Under the pieces are notes generated by a model, which saw nothing but the letters and a program-made list of their open reading frames with translations, was not told the DNA's origin and did no database searches. This document shows positions 32,054 through 38,943 of a stretch of DNA of 41,455 nt, one piece after another; the first letter of the stretch is position 1; each line of letters opens with the position of its first letter. The DNA is from Candidatus Shapirobacteria bacterium. GTDB lineage: Bacteria; Patescibacteriota; Microgenomatia; UBA12405. Location: positions 1 to 41,455 of the forward strand of contig JAGORQ010000007.1 in assembly GCA_018062705.1 (NCBI GenBank). The letters are read 5' to 3'. Made by a program: the position numbers and the translations under genes.

Positions 32054-33625
32054 ATGCAAATAATGAATTTTGAAGTAGTCTCAAAAATTTTAGAAGATAA
32101 AGGAATTGATTTTGAGGTGATAACCTTTACTGACGAGGTGATTGCAGCTCGGGAAGTGGATACTTCGGCGGATCACAACTATGATCCGAAGAACGCAATT
32201 AAAACGCTAGTGATTAGAACCAAAGATGGATTTAAAGCTGTCGTTTTAAAAGGGTCGGAAAAAATTGATGGAGAGTTATTGGAAACAATAGTTGGTAAGT
32301 GGAGTGTGATTGATGAGAAGACATTGCTTGAGGAGTTTGGTTTTGTGCCAGGTACGGTGTGCCCATTGGCCTTGGAGATTCCTATATTGATTGATAAAAG
32401 TGTATTGCAGTTGGAAACATGGAGTATGGGGACTGGAGATATTTTTAAGGGATTTAATATTAATAAAGCAGAGGTGGCGCAAAAATTGAAATTCAGCGAT
32501 GTAGAGATCGCACTGAAGTATAAAGTATTTAGTCAAGAGGTTGAAGACAAATTTCACTTGATAACCCGCAATTGTCAGGAGGTGCTGACGGAGGAGGACT
32601 TGAAAGAGTTGTTGGCTTCAGGAAAACAGATTAATCATTATATTGGATTTGAGATTTCCGGATTGGTACATTTGGGAACGGGCCTGATGTCGATGGGGAA
32701 AATTGCTGATTTTATTAAGGCGGAGGTAAAGTGCAAAATATTTTTGGCTGATTTTCATTCGTTTTTGAATAATAAATTGGGTGGTAACTGGGAAAATATT
32801 CGCTGGGCGAGTCAAAACTATTTTAAGCAGGCTTTGATTGCTTCTTTAAAAGTGTTTGGGGTAGAGGAAAATCAAGTTGAATTCGTGAGTGGCAAAGAAC
32901 TGTATGAAACTCACCCGGAGCATTGGCAAAATTTCATGGAGATTGGTAAACAGGTGACACTGTCGAGGAACTTAAGAAGTATTTCGATAATGGGCAAAAA
33001 AGAAGGGACGGACGTGGATATGGCGACTTTGTTCTATCCGCCTTTGCAGGTGGCCGATATTGTAACCATGGATATTAATTTGGCTCATGCGGGAATGGAC
33101 CAAAGAAAAGCACATGTGATAGCTCGAGATGCGATTAAAAAAATTCCAGGTAATCATCCAACACCCATTGCCATTCACCAAAACCTAATTGCTGGGCTAA
33201 CTGCACCCGAGTCTGGTGCCAATGATGAGGAGTCGTTGAAAATGAGTAAGTCAAAACCAGGAAGTGCAATTTTTGTGCATGATACACCAGAGGAAATTAG
33301 AGAGAAACTTAAAAAAGCCTATGGTCCGCCAAAGGAAGTTGACTTTAATCCCCTACTGAACTGGGTAAAGACTTTGGTTTTCTGGGGTGAAGAAGATGGT
33401 GAGTTCACAATTGAACGACCAGAAAAATTTGGTGGAAATAAAGTTTACTTAAAATATACTGATGTGGTGGCAGATTATGCGAGTGGTGAATTATTCCCAC
33501 TAGATCTAAAAAATTCGCTAGCGGAATGGTTGATTAAAAAACTGGAGCCAGTCCGAGCACATTTTGAAATGCCAGAACACAAAGAGGCGTTGGAGAAGAT
33601 GAAGGGATTGTTGGCTAAGAAATAG
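32054..33625 (+). CDS. tyrS: Archaeal-type tyrosyl-tRNA synthetase fused to a YbaK-like domain
   Basis: This is a 523-residue fusion. Residues about 4-155 form a YbaK/aminoacyl-tRNA deacylase domain (KTLVIRTKDGFKAVVLKG with Lys50, GFVPGTVCPLAL). Residues about 165-523 are a class I TyrRS of the archaeal/eukaryal kind: HYIGFEISGLVHLGTG at 195-210 (HIGH region, usually HLGH), LADFHSFLNN, AGMDQRKAH at 346-354, and KMSKSKPG at 396-403. No bacterial S4-like C-terminal domain is present. The Tyr-type T-box upstream supports tyrosine specificity. Its end overlaps uvrC tail-to-tail by 11 bases. Confidence 0.92.
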   Translation: MQIMNFEVVSKILEDKGIDFEVITFTDEVIAAREVDTSADHNYDPKNAIKTLVIRTKDGFKAVVLKGSEKIDGELLETIVGKWSVIDEKTLLEEFGFVPGTVCPLALEIPILIDKSVLQLETWSMGTGDIFKGFNINKAEVAQKLKFSDVEIALKYKVFSQEVEDKFHLITRNCQEVLTEEDLKELLASGKQINHYIGFEISGLVHLGTGLMSMGKIADFIKAEVKCKIFLADFHSFLNNKLGGNWENIRWASQNYFKQALIASLKVFGVEENQVEFVSGKELYETHPEHWQNFMEIGKQVTLSRNLRSISIMGKKEGTDVDMATLFYPPLQVADIVTMDINLAHAGMDQRKAHVIARDAIKKIPGNHPTPIAIHQNLIAGLTAPESGANDEESLKMSKSKPGSAIFVHDTPEEIREKLKKAYGPPKEVDFNPLLNWVKTLVFWGEEDGEFTIERPEKFGGNKVYLKYTDVVADYASGELFPLDLKNSLAEWLIKKLEPVRAHFEMPEHKEALEKMKGLLAKK

Positions 33626-34964
33626 TTTTCTTCATTAACTCTTTACGATAACGATTGGCGAAACGATGGGCTTCGTTGCGGAGGGCTTCGAGCAACAGAA
33701 GGGCCTTGGAATTTTTTGGTAAATTTATCTGCTGCCAATCATCATCTAGTTTTATCACAATGGTTTCGAATTTCTTGGCGAGACCGATTAAGGCAATTTC
33801 CTGATGGGCTCCGGCAAGCGTAGCCCCTACTTTACTAAGAATGTCATTGCCGGCCGACACTTGAGGTTTGCCTCCATCTACCACAATCAAATCAGGAAAA
33901 TTCCATTCGGGATGTTGTAGCCGACGAAAGAGTATTTCTTTAATCATGGCGGAGTCGTTGGCGGACATCTCCTCCGAACTAGTCTGTGCAGATCCCCTAC
34001 GAGATTGCTTCACCTTCGACACGCTCAGGTTCGCAATGACGGACTGGGATATTTTAAATTTGCGGTATTCGCGATTGTCGATAATACCGTTTTGCCAAAC
34101 GGTCATGGAGCCAACAAAATGCTTGGTGCCCATTTGGGAAATGTCGTAACATTCAATTCGATTGATTTGTTTTAGAGTAAAAAATGGGTTTAGGGTGGTA
34201 ATAAGTTCTTTGATGGCATCACTATATTTATCCTCAGGGAGGCTGATTTGTTCAAATAGATTTTTGATACTTCTCCAACCAGAGACAATATAATTGATTG
34301 ATTCGAGTTGATAGCGAACTGACAGGGCGGCTTCAAAGTTTTCAGTGGTCGAAAAATTTTTCATTTCGGTTTTGAGCTGTTTTTGAAGCAGTTTAAAATG
34401 ACCGGAAAGAATTTTTTTGATTTTGCCAATAGTCTGTCGATACTTTTGTGAATCAGGAGCTGGACCGGGACAGAGTTTGAGATGACAATAAAGACAATTG
34501 GTTTTAGGATGGGTGGATTTATTGTAAAAAGGAAAAATTCGGCGGATGGTTTTGAGAAGTGATTTGATGGCTGAGGTGTTGGGAAAAGGGCCGTAGACGT
34601 CGCAATTTTTAACCAACGTAGAGTTGTACGCAGTAAAAATGTAGGGTAGTTCAGTCCGACTGATACAAATGTATTGATAACTACGGTCGTCTTTTAATAA
34701 TGAGTTATATTTAGGTTTGAATTTTTTGATGAGTTTGGATTCGAGAATTAGGGCAGAAATTTCCGAGTCGACAATTTTAGTCTCGACTGTGGCAATATGG
34801 GAAACCAGTGCTTCAGTTTTTGGACCCAAGGCATCCATACGCTGAAAATATTGGGAAATACGTTTTTTTAGATTAATCGCCTTGCCTACATATATTATTT
34901 CGCCCAAGCGATTCCGGTAGATATAGACACCAGGGTTGGAAGGTAATGATTTGAGATCGATCAC
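33615..34964 (-). CDS. uvrC: Excinuclease subunit C lacking the C-terminal HhH domain
   Basis: This 449-residue protein has an N-terminal GIY-YIG nuclease (NPGVYIYRN...IIYVGKA), a four-cysteine region at about 157-166, the UVR motif (FSTTENFEAALSVRYQLE) and an RNase H-like 5'-nuclease with Asp274, Asp363 and His433. It stops after RNEAHRFANRYRKEL, where ordinary UvrC (about 600 residues) continues to a helix-hairpin-helix pair. Residues 306-330 between FKIS and NDSAM are encoded by a palindromic repeat. The start is GTG at 34964, five bases after TAAAAT. It cuts DNA on both sides of a lesion with UvrAB. Confidence 0.93.
   Translation of the reverse strand: MIDLKSLPSNPGVYIYRNRLGEIIYVGKAINLKKRISQYFQRMDALGPKTEALVSHIATVETKIVDSEISALILESKLIKKFKPKYNSLLKDDRSYQYICISRTELPYIFTAYNSTLVKNCDVYGPFPNTSAIKSLLKTIRRIFPFYNKSTHPKTNCLYCHLKLCPGPAPDSQKYRQTIGKIKKILSGHFKLLQKQLKTEMKNFSTTENFEAALSVRYQLESINYIVSGWRSIKNLFEQISLPEDKYSDAIKELITTLNPFFTLKQINRIECYDISQMGTKHFVGSMTVWQNGIIDNREYRKFKISQSVIANLSVSKVKQSRRGSAQTSSEEMSANDSAMIKEILFRRLQHPEWNFPDLIVVDGGKPQVSAGNDILSKVGATLAGAHQEIALIGLAKKFETIVIKLDDDWQQINLPKNSKALLLLEALRNEAHRFANRYRKELMKKTIS
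34000..34043. repeat. Palindromic repeat inside uvrC
   Basis: CGAGATTGCTTCACC...GGTTCGCAATGACG matches the repeat within secA. Its middle CTTCGACACGCTCAGG differs. It is translated in frame within a loop of the endonuclease domain. Confidence 0.8.
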
Positions 34965-34992
34965 AGTTAATTTTAGCAGTGATTATATTCGA

Positions 34993-35021
34993 TTGAATAT
35001 TTTTGAATTATTTCTTATAAT
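34993..35021 (+). promoter_or_regulatory. Promoter of the 107-residue gene
   Basis: TTGAAT (34993-34998), a 17-base spacer and TATAAT (35016-35021) end seven bases before the ATG at 35029. It is the clearest full promoter in the window predicting a leaderless mRNA. The uvrC -10 (TAAAAT, 34970-34975) lies on the other strand. Confidence 0.7.
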
Positions 35022-35028
35022 ATAAGTT

Positions 35029-35352
35029 ATGGTAGCAATTAAAAAATTTTCGCATGAAGTTGAAGTAACGCAAGGTGATAAAAAGATGCCATTTTCAGGA
35101 GATGATAATGGTAATCCTTCTTTTGAGTTTTTTTATCTACATGGGTATAATTTACCCCCAGGACTAAGAACAGTTATCTTGAGACAGAAAAATCCTGTAA
35201 TAATGTTTAGTGGTATTGCACGCCCAAAGTACACTGTTGACGGAAAAGTTATAGTTGAGGAAGCTAAAATAGCGATATTAAATGATCAGACACGAGTAAT
35301 TTTTACAGATGTGGTTCCGCCGCTGGAAATGCTATTTACCAGAAGTAAGTAG
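35029..35352 (+). CDS. Unknown small protein
   Basis: A 107-residue soluble protein, rich in beta-type segments (HEVEVTQGDKKMPF, RTVILRQKNPVIMF, EEAKIAILNDQTRVIF). I recognise no family. It has a strong promoter of its own. Its TAG stop lies in the first bases of a 38-bp copy of the uvrA tail, so the junction is recent and the original C-terminus may have differed. It is convergent with the RelE-like toxin gene. Confidence 0.6.
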   Translation: MVAIKKFSHEVEVTQGDKKMPFSGDDNGNPSFEFFYLHGYNLPPGLRTVILRQKNPVIMFSGIARPKYTVDGKVIVEEAKIAILNDQTRVIFTDVVPPLEMLFTRSK

Positions 35353-35387
35353 ATGTCTTTTGAGATACTGGCCGGTGTAGGATTTGG
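35350..35387. repeat. Second copy of the uvrA 3' tail (direct repeat, left)
   Basis: These 38 bases match 36005-36042 at 36 positions by eye. On minus they read as KSYTGQYLKRHL, the same as the last residues of UvrA (KSYTGQYLKKHL). The copy begins one base after the toxin stop codon, so the two tails bracket the toxin-antitoxin pair. Confidence 0.85.
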
Positions 35388-35660
35388 TTAGTAGACCTGG
35401 TTGTGAGAACCGATATCAAAAAATATTACGTGTGAGTCGTCAACTTTAAAGTATATAATTCTTAAATCGCCTCCGAGTGAAAATGAACGAAAACTATTTT
35501 TATTACCTATTAACTGGTGATCTTTAAGTAATGGGTGGTTTGGCTTTTCAATAAATAGTTCTGTTCTTTGGATAAACACCTTAACGAGTTTTTTGTTTTG
35601 TCCGATTCTCTTTTTGTAATTTTTGTCAAATTGAGGCGAATGTTCAATGTTTATTTTCAT
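35388..35660 (-). CDS. RelE/YafQ-family mRNA interferase toxin
   Basis: This 90-residue basic protein has the family's C-terminal run SFSLGGDLRIIYFKVDDSHVIFFDIGSHNQVY-like, with the Arg in GDLRIIY and the closing IGSHxQVY. Toxins of this fold cut mRNA on the ribosome. It starts one base after the antitoxin stop with AGGA upstream, the typical antitoxin-first order. It is placed between two copies of the uvrA tail. Confidence 0.85.
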   Translation of the reverse strand: MKINIEHSPQFDKNYKKRIGQNKKLVKVFIQRTELFIEKPNHPLLKDHQLIGNKNSFRSFSLGGDLRIIYFKVDDSHVIFFDIGSHNQVY

Positions 35661-35661
35661 C

Positions 35662-35949
35662 TTAATCCTGCAACTGCTTCATCAAATCATCAACTGATGC
35701 AGCTGAACGCAGTTTAACTTTACCACTTTCAATATCTTCCATCATCTTGTCATATCTTTTTGCGTTCTTGGCGGACAATTTGACAGGCTCTGGCTCAAGA
35801 CTAAAATTCATAACACTATTTAATAATTGAGTATAGTGGAAGCGAGTGTAGTCTTGAATTGAGGAAAAACCAATTTTTTGAGTTTTGGTTTTGACTGCGT
35901 TCAAAAGCGTTTTGCTGATAGGGATTTGGAGAATTGTATCGTTGGCCAT
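35662..35949 (-). CDS. RelB/DinJ-like antitoxin
   Basis: This 95-residue protein starts with a ribbon-helix-helix-type segment (DTILQIPISKTLLNAVKTKTQKIGFSSIQDY), which should bind DNA and autoregulate. It is followed by a charged C-terminal helix (NAKRYDKMMEDIESGKVKLRSAASVDDLMKQL) that should cover the toxin. The gene order, spacing and own promoter make it a type II antitoxin with good confidence. Confidence 0.8.
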   Translation of the reverse strand: MANDTILQIPISKTLLNAVKTKTQKIGFSSIQDYTRFHYTQLLNSVMNFSLEPEPVKLSAKNAKRYDKMMEDIESGKVKLRSAASVDDLMKQLQD

Positions 35950-35958
35950 ATTATAAAT

Positions 35959-35987
35959 ATAATATATTCATAATAGTAGATTGTCAA
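35959..35987 (-). promoter_or_regulatory. Toxin-antitoxin promoter
   Basis: TTGACA (35982-35987), a 17-base spacer and TATTAT (35959-35964) end nine bases before the antitoxin ATG. It lies between the uvrA stop and the antitoxin gene. Confidence 0.65.
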
Positions 35988-35995
35988 GGGGTTCT

Positions 35996-38704
35996 TTACT
36001 GTTTTAGATGTTTTTTGAGATATTGGCCGGTGTAGGATTTGGGGCAATTGATGATATCCTCGACAGTGCCCTGGACTAGTACCTGACCGCCTCGATGGCC
36101 ACCCTCAGGACCCATATCGATAATCCAATCGGAATTTTTGATGACGTCTAAATTATGCTCGATGACGACAACGGTGTTGCCCATGTCAACTAAACGACGG
36201 AGGACTTTAATTAATTTATCAATGTCATAAAAATGAAGTCCAGTGGTGGGTTCGTCGAGAACATAGAGAATTCGACCATTGATCCTTTTGACTAATTCAC
36301 GGCTAATTTTAAGACGTTGTGACTCACCACCTGACAAGGTATTGCTGGGTTGACCGAGTTGAAGATAGCCCAAACCAACTTCTTGAATGGTGCTTATTTT
36401 TCGCCTTATTGAGGAAATGTTTTTGAAAAAATCGGCGGCTTCGTCAAAAGTTAATTTGAGAATTTCGGCAATATTTTTTTCTTTGTACAATACTTCGAGA
36501 GTTTCATCCTTATATCTAGTGCCGTGACACTCATCACAGGTAACGTAAATATCGGGTAAAAACTGCATTTCAATTTTGATTTGGCCCTGACCTTCACAGG
36601 CTTCACAGCGACCACCCTTGGTATTAAAAGAAAAACGACCAGAGGAAAAACCCCGAATTTGAGCTTCAGTGGTTTTGGCCATCAAGGTGCGGATATCATC
36701 AAACACCTTGGTATAGGTAGCCGGATTACTGCGAGGAGTGCGACCAATTGGTGATTGATCGACTAAAAGTACATCCGATAAGTTACCCGCACCTTCAATT
36801 TTGTCGTATTCACCAATAGTGCCATAGTAGGCGCCAAGAGTAGCTTTGCGGACTCCACCATAGAGAGTGTCGTGGACCAGGGTTGATTTGCCCGAGCCAG
36901 AAACTCCAGTAACAGAGACTAGACGATTAAGGGGAAAATTGACAGTGACATTTTTGAGATTCCACTGACGAGCACCGGTGATTTTAACCCCTCCCCCTAC
37001 GGGACCTCTCACCCCCTCCGAGGGTCTTCGACTTGACAGGGGAGGCTGAGCAGAACTCTTTGATTCGATTTTTAGTTTGCCGGAGAGATATTGGCCGGTG
37101 AGGGATTTTTTGGATTTTAAAATATCGTCAAGAGAACCCTCAGCCATAATTTCACCACCGTTTTTCCCAGCATGTAGGCCGAAATCAACGATATGGTCGG
37201 CGTGACGAATGACATCTTCGTCGTGTTCAACGACGACCACACTATTACCAACGTCTTTTAATTTTTGGAGGGTGGCAATGAGCCGGTCATTGTCGCGAGA
37301 GTGAAGGCCGATGGTGGGTTCATCTAGAATATAAAGTACGCCGGTTAGACCGGTGCCGATTTGCGAGGCTAAACGGATTCGTTGTGACTCGCCGGAAGAA
37401 AGCGTGCCAGCTTCACGATCGAGTGATAAATAATCCAGACCGACGGCGATTAAAAACTCGAGCCGAGTGTGGAGTTCGCATTGAATTGGTTCAAGGATTT
37501 CTTTTTCTTTGTCGCTAACTAAAATTGTATTTAAGTCGTTGATCCAGGTGTAAATTTGCTCGATGGGGAGATGGCAAGTCTCCGCGATATTTTTTTTCTG
37601 AATAGTGACTGAGAGGGCGTCGGGGTTGAGACGGTCGCCATGACAGATAGGGCAATTTTCTTTAATCATGTACTGTTCTAATTCTTCACGAATTCCTTCG
37701 GAGGAGGAATTGAAATAGCGGGCTTCAAGCATGCGAGCTTTCCATTCGGGAAACTTGGAGCGGTCGACTTGAAGTTTGGAACCTAGTCCTTTACACTCCG
37801 GACAGGCACCTTGAGGCGAATTAAAAGAAAAAAGTCGTGGTTCAATTTCTGGAAGTGATAAATTACAGTGAGGGCAGGCGTAGTTTTCGGAGTAGAGAGT
37901 ATCAACTAATTCTTTTGGAGACTCAGGAAAATCAAAACCAATGTCGTTGATTTTGGAAACAACACATAAGCCGTTACTCAGTTTCATGGCTTGTTCAACA
38001 CCGTCGATGAGCCGGGTATAGAGATCGGCTTCATTTTTGAGGCTATCCTTGGTGACTGAGACTCGATCGCAAACAGCATCAATGTTGTGTTTGTTAGTTT
38101 TGGCTATACCAAAATCGGTATAGAGATCGATAATTTTGCCATCGACCCGGAGATATTTGTAACCGAGTTTGCGCATGTTTTCACAAAGGCCATGAAAATC
38201 CCCCACCTTGTTGCGAACCAGTGGCGCCAATATTAGAAAACGGGCAGTAACAGTGCCGGAAATTTCGGATTTGATGACTGACAGTATTTGGGTGGCAATT
38301 TGTTTGGTGGTTTGAGGAGCAACTTCTCGACCGCAGTTGGGACAAGAAGGGTGGCCGATGCGAGCATAGAGTAGGCGGAGATAATCGTAAATTTCGGTAA
38401 CAGTGCCCACAGTGGAACGAGGGTTGTGAGAAATGGCTTTTTGATTGATAGCGATACTGGGTGATAGACCTTCGATCAGATCAACCTCGGGGCGCTTGAG
38501 ATTGCCTAAAAACTGGCGAGCATACGATGACAGACTTTCGACATAGCGACGCTGACCTTCGGCAAACAAAGTGTCGAAAGCCATACTGGATTTGCCGGAT
38601 CCTGACACACCGGTAAAGACCACAAATTTGTTTTTGGGGATCTCAAAAGAAACATTTTTTAGGTTGTTTTCTCGAGCTCCCTTGACTATGATTTTGTCTA
38701 GCAT
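35996..38704 (-). CDS. uvrA: Excinuclease subunit A
   Basis: This 902-residue protein has two ABC ATPase modules: Walker A GVSGSGKSS near 33-41 and GVSGSGKST in the second half, signatures LSSGESQRIRLASQIG and LSGGESQRLKISREL, and paired CxxC zinc sites (CPHC...CPEC and CEAC...CDEC). UvrA finds DNA lesions and loads UvrB. Residues about 552-573, the linker between the modules, are encoded by a palindromic repeat (QPPLSSRRPSEGVRGPVGGG). The last 12 codons are duplicated beyond the toxin-antitoxin genes. A double-hairpin repeat sits just before the ATG and offers GAGGGATTT. Confidence 0.96.
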   Translation of the reverse strand: MLDKIIVKGARENNLKNVSFEIPKNKFVVFTGVSGSGKSSMAFDTLFAEGQRRYVESLSSYARQFLGNLKRPEVDLIEGLSPSIAINQKAISHNPRSTVGTVTEIYDYLRLLYARIGHPSCPNCGREVAPQTTKQIATQILSVIKSEISGTVTARFLILAPLVRNKVGDFHGLCENMRKLGYKYLRVDGKIIDLYTDFGIAKTNKHNIDAVCDRVSVTKDSLKNEADLYTRLIDGVEQAMKLSNGLCVVSKINDIGFDFPESPKELVDTLYSENYACPHCNLSLPEIEPRLFSFNSPQGACPECKGLGSKLQVDRSKFPEWKARMLEARYFNSSSEGIREELEQYMIKENCPICHGDRLNPDALSVTIQKKNIAETCHLPIEQIYTWINDLNTILVSDKEKEILEPIQCELHTRLEFLIAVGLDYLSLDREAGTLSSGESQRIRLASQIGTGLTGVLYILDEPTIGLHSRDNDRLIATLQKLKDVGNSVVVVEHDEDVIRHADHIVDFGLHAGKNGGEIMAEGSLDDILKSKKSLTGQYLSGKLKIESKSSAQPPLSSRRPSEGVRGPVGGGVKITGARQWNLKNVTVNFPLNRLVSVTGVSGSGKSTLVHDTLYGGVRKATLGAYYGTIGEYDKIEGAGNLSDVLLVDQSPIGRTPRSNPATYTKVFDDIRTLMAKTTEAQIRGFSSGRFSFNTKGGRCEACEGQGQIKIEMQFLPDIYVTCDECHGTRYKDETLEVLYKEKNIAEILKLTFDEAADFFKNISSIRRKISTIQEVGLGYLQLGQPSNTLSGGESQRLKISRELVKRINGRILYVLDEPTTGLHFYDIDKLIKVLRRLVDMGNTVVVIEHNLDVIKNSDWIIDMGPEGGHRGGQVLVQGTVEDIINCPKSYTGQYLKKHLKQ
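36005..36042. repeat. uvrA 3' tail (direct repeat, right)
   Basis: The in-gene copy of the 38-bp repeat also present at 35350-35387. It encodes the UvrA C-terminal residues KSYTGQYLKKHL. Confidence 0.85.
36987..37050. repeat. Palindromic repeat A5 inside uvrA
   Basis: ACCCCTCCCC...CTACGGGACCTCTCACC...CTTGACAGGGGAGG is a GC-rich variant of the CCCTC/TTGACAAGGGAGG repeats seen between genes. Its ends (CCTCCCC/GGGGAGG) can pair. It is read in frame as a Pro/Gly/Ser-rich linker. Confidence 0.75.
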
Positions 38705-38705
38705 T

Positions 38706-38757
38706 CAAATCCCTCTGTCCGGCGTTCGCCGGACCTCTCCCTTTGACGAAAGGGAGA
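38706..38757. repeat. Double-hairpin palindromic repeat A6 before uvrA
   Basis: Hairpin 1 at 38717-38734 (GTCCGGCG/CGCCGGAC) and hairpin 2 at 38736-38757 (TCTCCCTTT/AAAGGGAGA, loop GACG). It shares the AAATCCCTCTGTCC edge with the repeat before ftsE and lies one base beyond the uvrA ATG. Confidence 0.85.
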
Positions 38758-38794
38758 TTAAAATGTAAATTTTGACAATTCTATATTTTACTTT

Positions 38795-38819
38795 ATTTTC
38801 TTCGGTTTGTCTTCGGGTG
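38795..38819. repeat. 25-bp direct repeat, left copy
   Basis: The 25 bases ATTTTCTTCGG...CTTCGGGTG are identical to 39405-39429. The two copies bracket the 148-residue gene and a candidate small RNA. Confidence 0.85.
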
Positions 38820-38825
38820 GATAAA

Positions 38826-38855
38826 TTGACAAAATGAGGTATAAAATGTTAGAAT
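38826..38855 (+). promoter_or_regulatory. Promoter of a candidate small RNA
   Basis: TTGACA (38826-38831), an 18-base spacer and TAGAAT (38850-38855), pointing at a structured segment with no long ORF. Confidence 0.6.
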
Positions 38856-38861
38856 ATTTTT

Positions 38862-38943
38862 ATAAAAGTTGGGAGGGACGGTGAATCCTTTGTCTTAATC
38901 GCCTAGGTGCACCCGTTCATAAGCTCTCAACTTTTTGTTTTTT
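38862..38943 (+). ncRNA. Candidate structured small RNA with intrinsic terminator
   Basis: A promoter, a roughly 80-base non-coding segment and a terminator line up on plus. The closing helix is AAAAGTTGGGAG (38864-38875) with CTCTCAACTTTT (38924-38935), 12 pairs with one G-U, followed by a T-rich run. An inner helix ACGGTG/CACCCGT and a GGTGCACC palindrome fill the middle. It does not match 6S, tmRNA, SRP RNA or RNase P as I know them. It is convergent with the 148-residue gene and may act as its terminator from the other strand. Confidence 0.45.

Noticed and set aside
35350-35387. uvrA tail copy as a simple dispersed repeat
   Set aside because: It encodes the UvrA C-terminus in the correct frame and matches only the uvrA end in this window, so it is a gene tail copy and not a repeat family.
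38862-38943. Small RNA as SRP RNA or 6S RNA
   Set aside because: It lacks the GGAAG/GCAGCC apical loop of SRP RNA and is too short, without the large central bubble, for 6S RNA.
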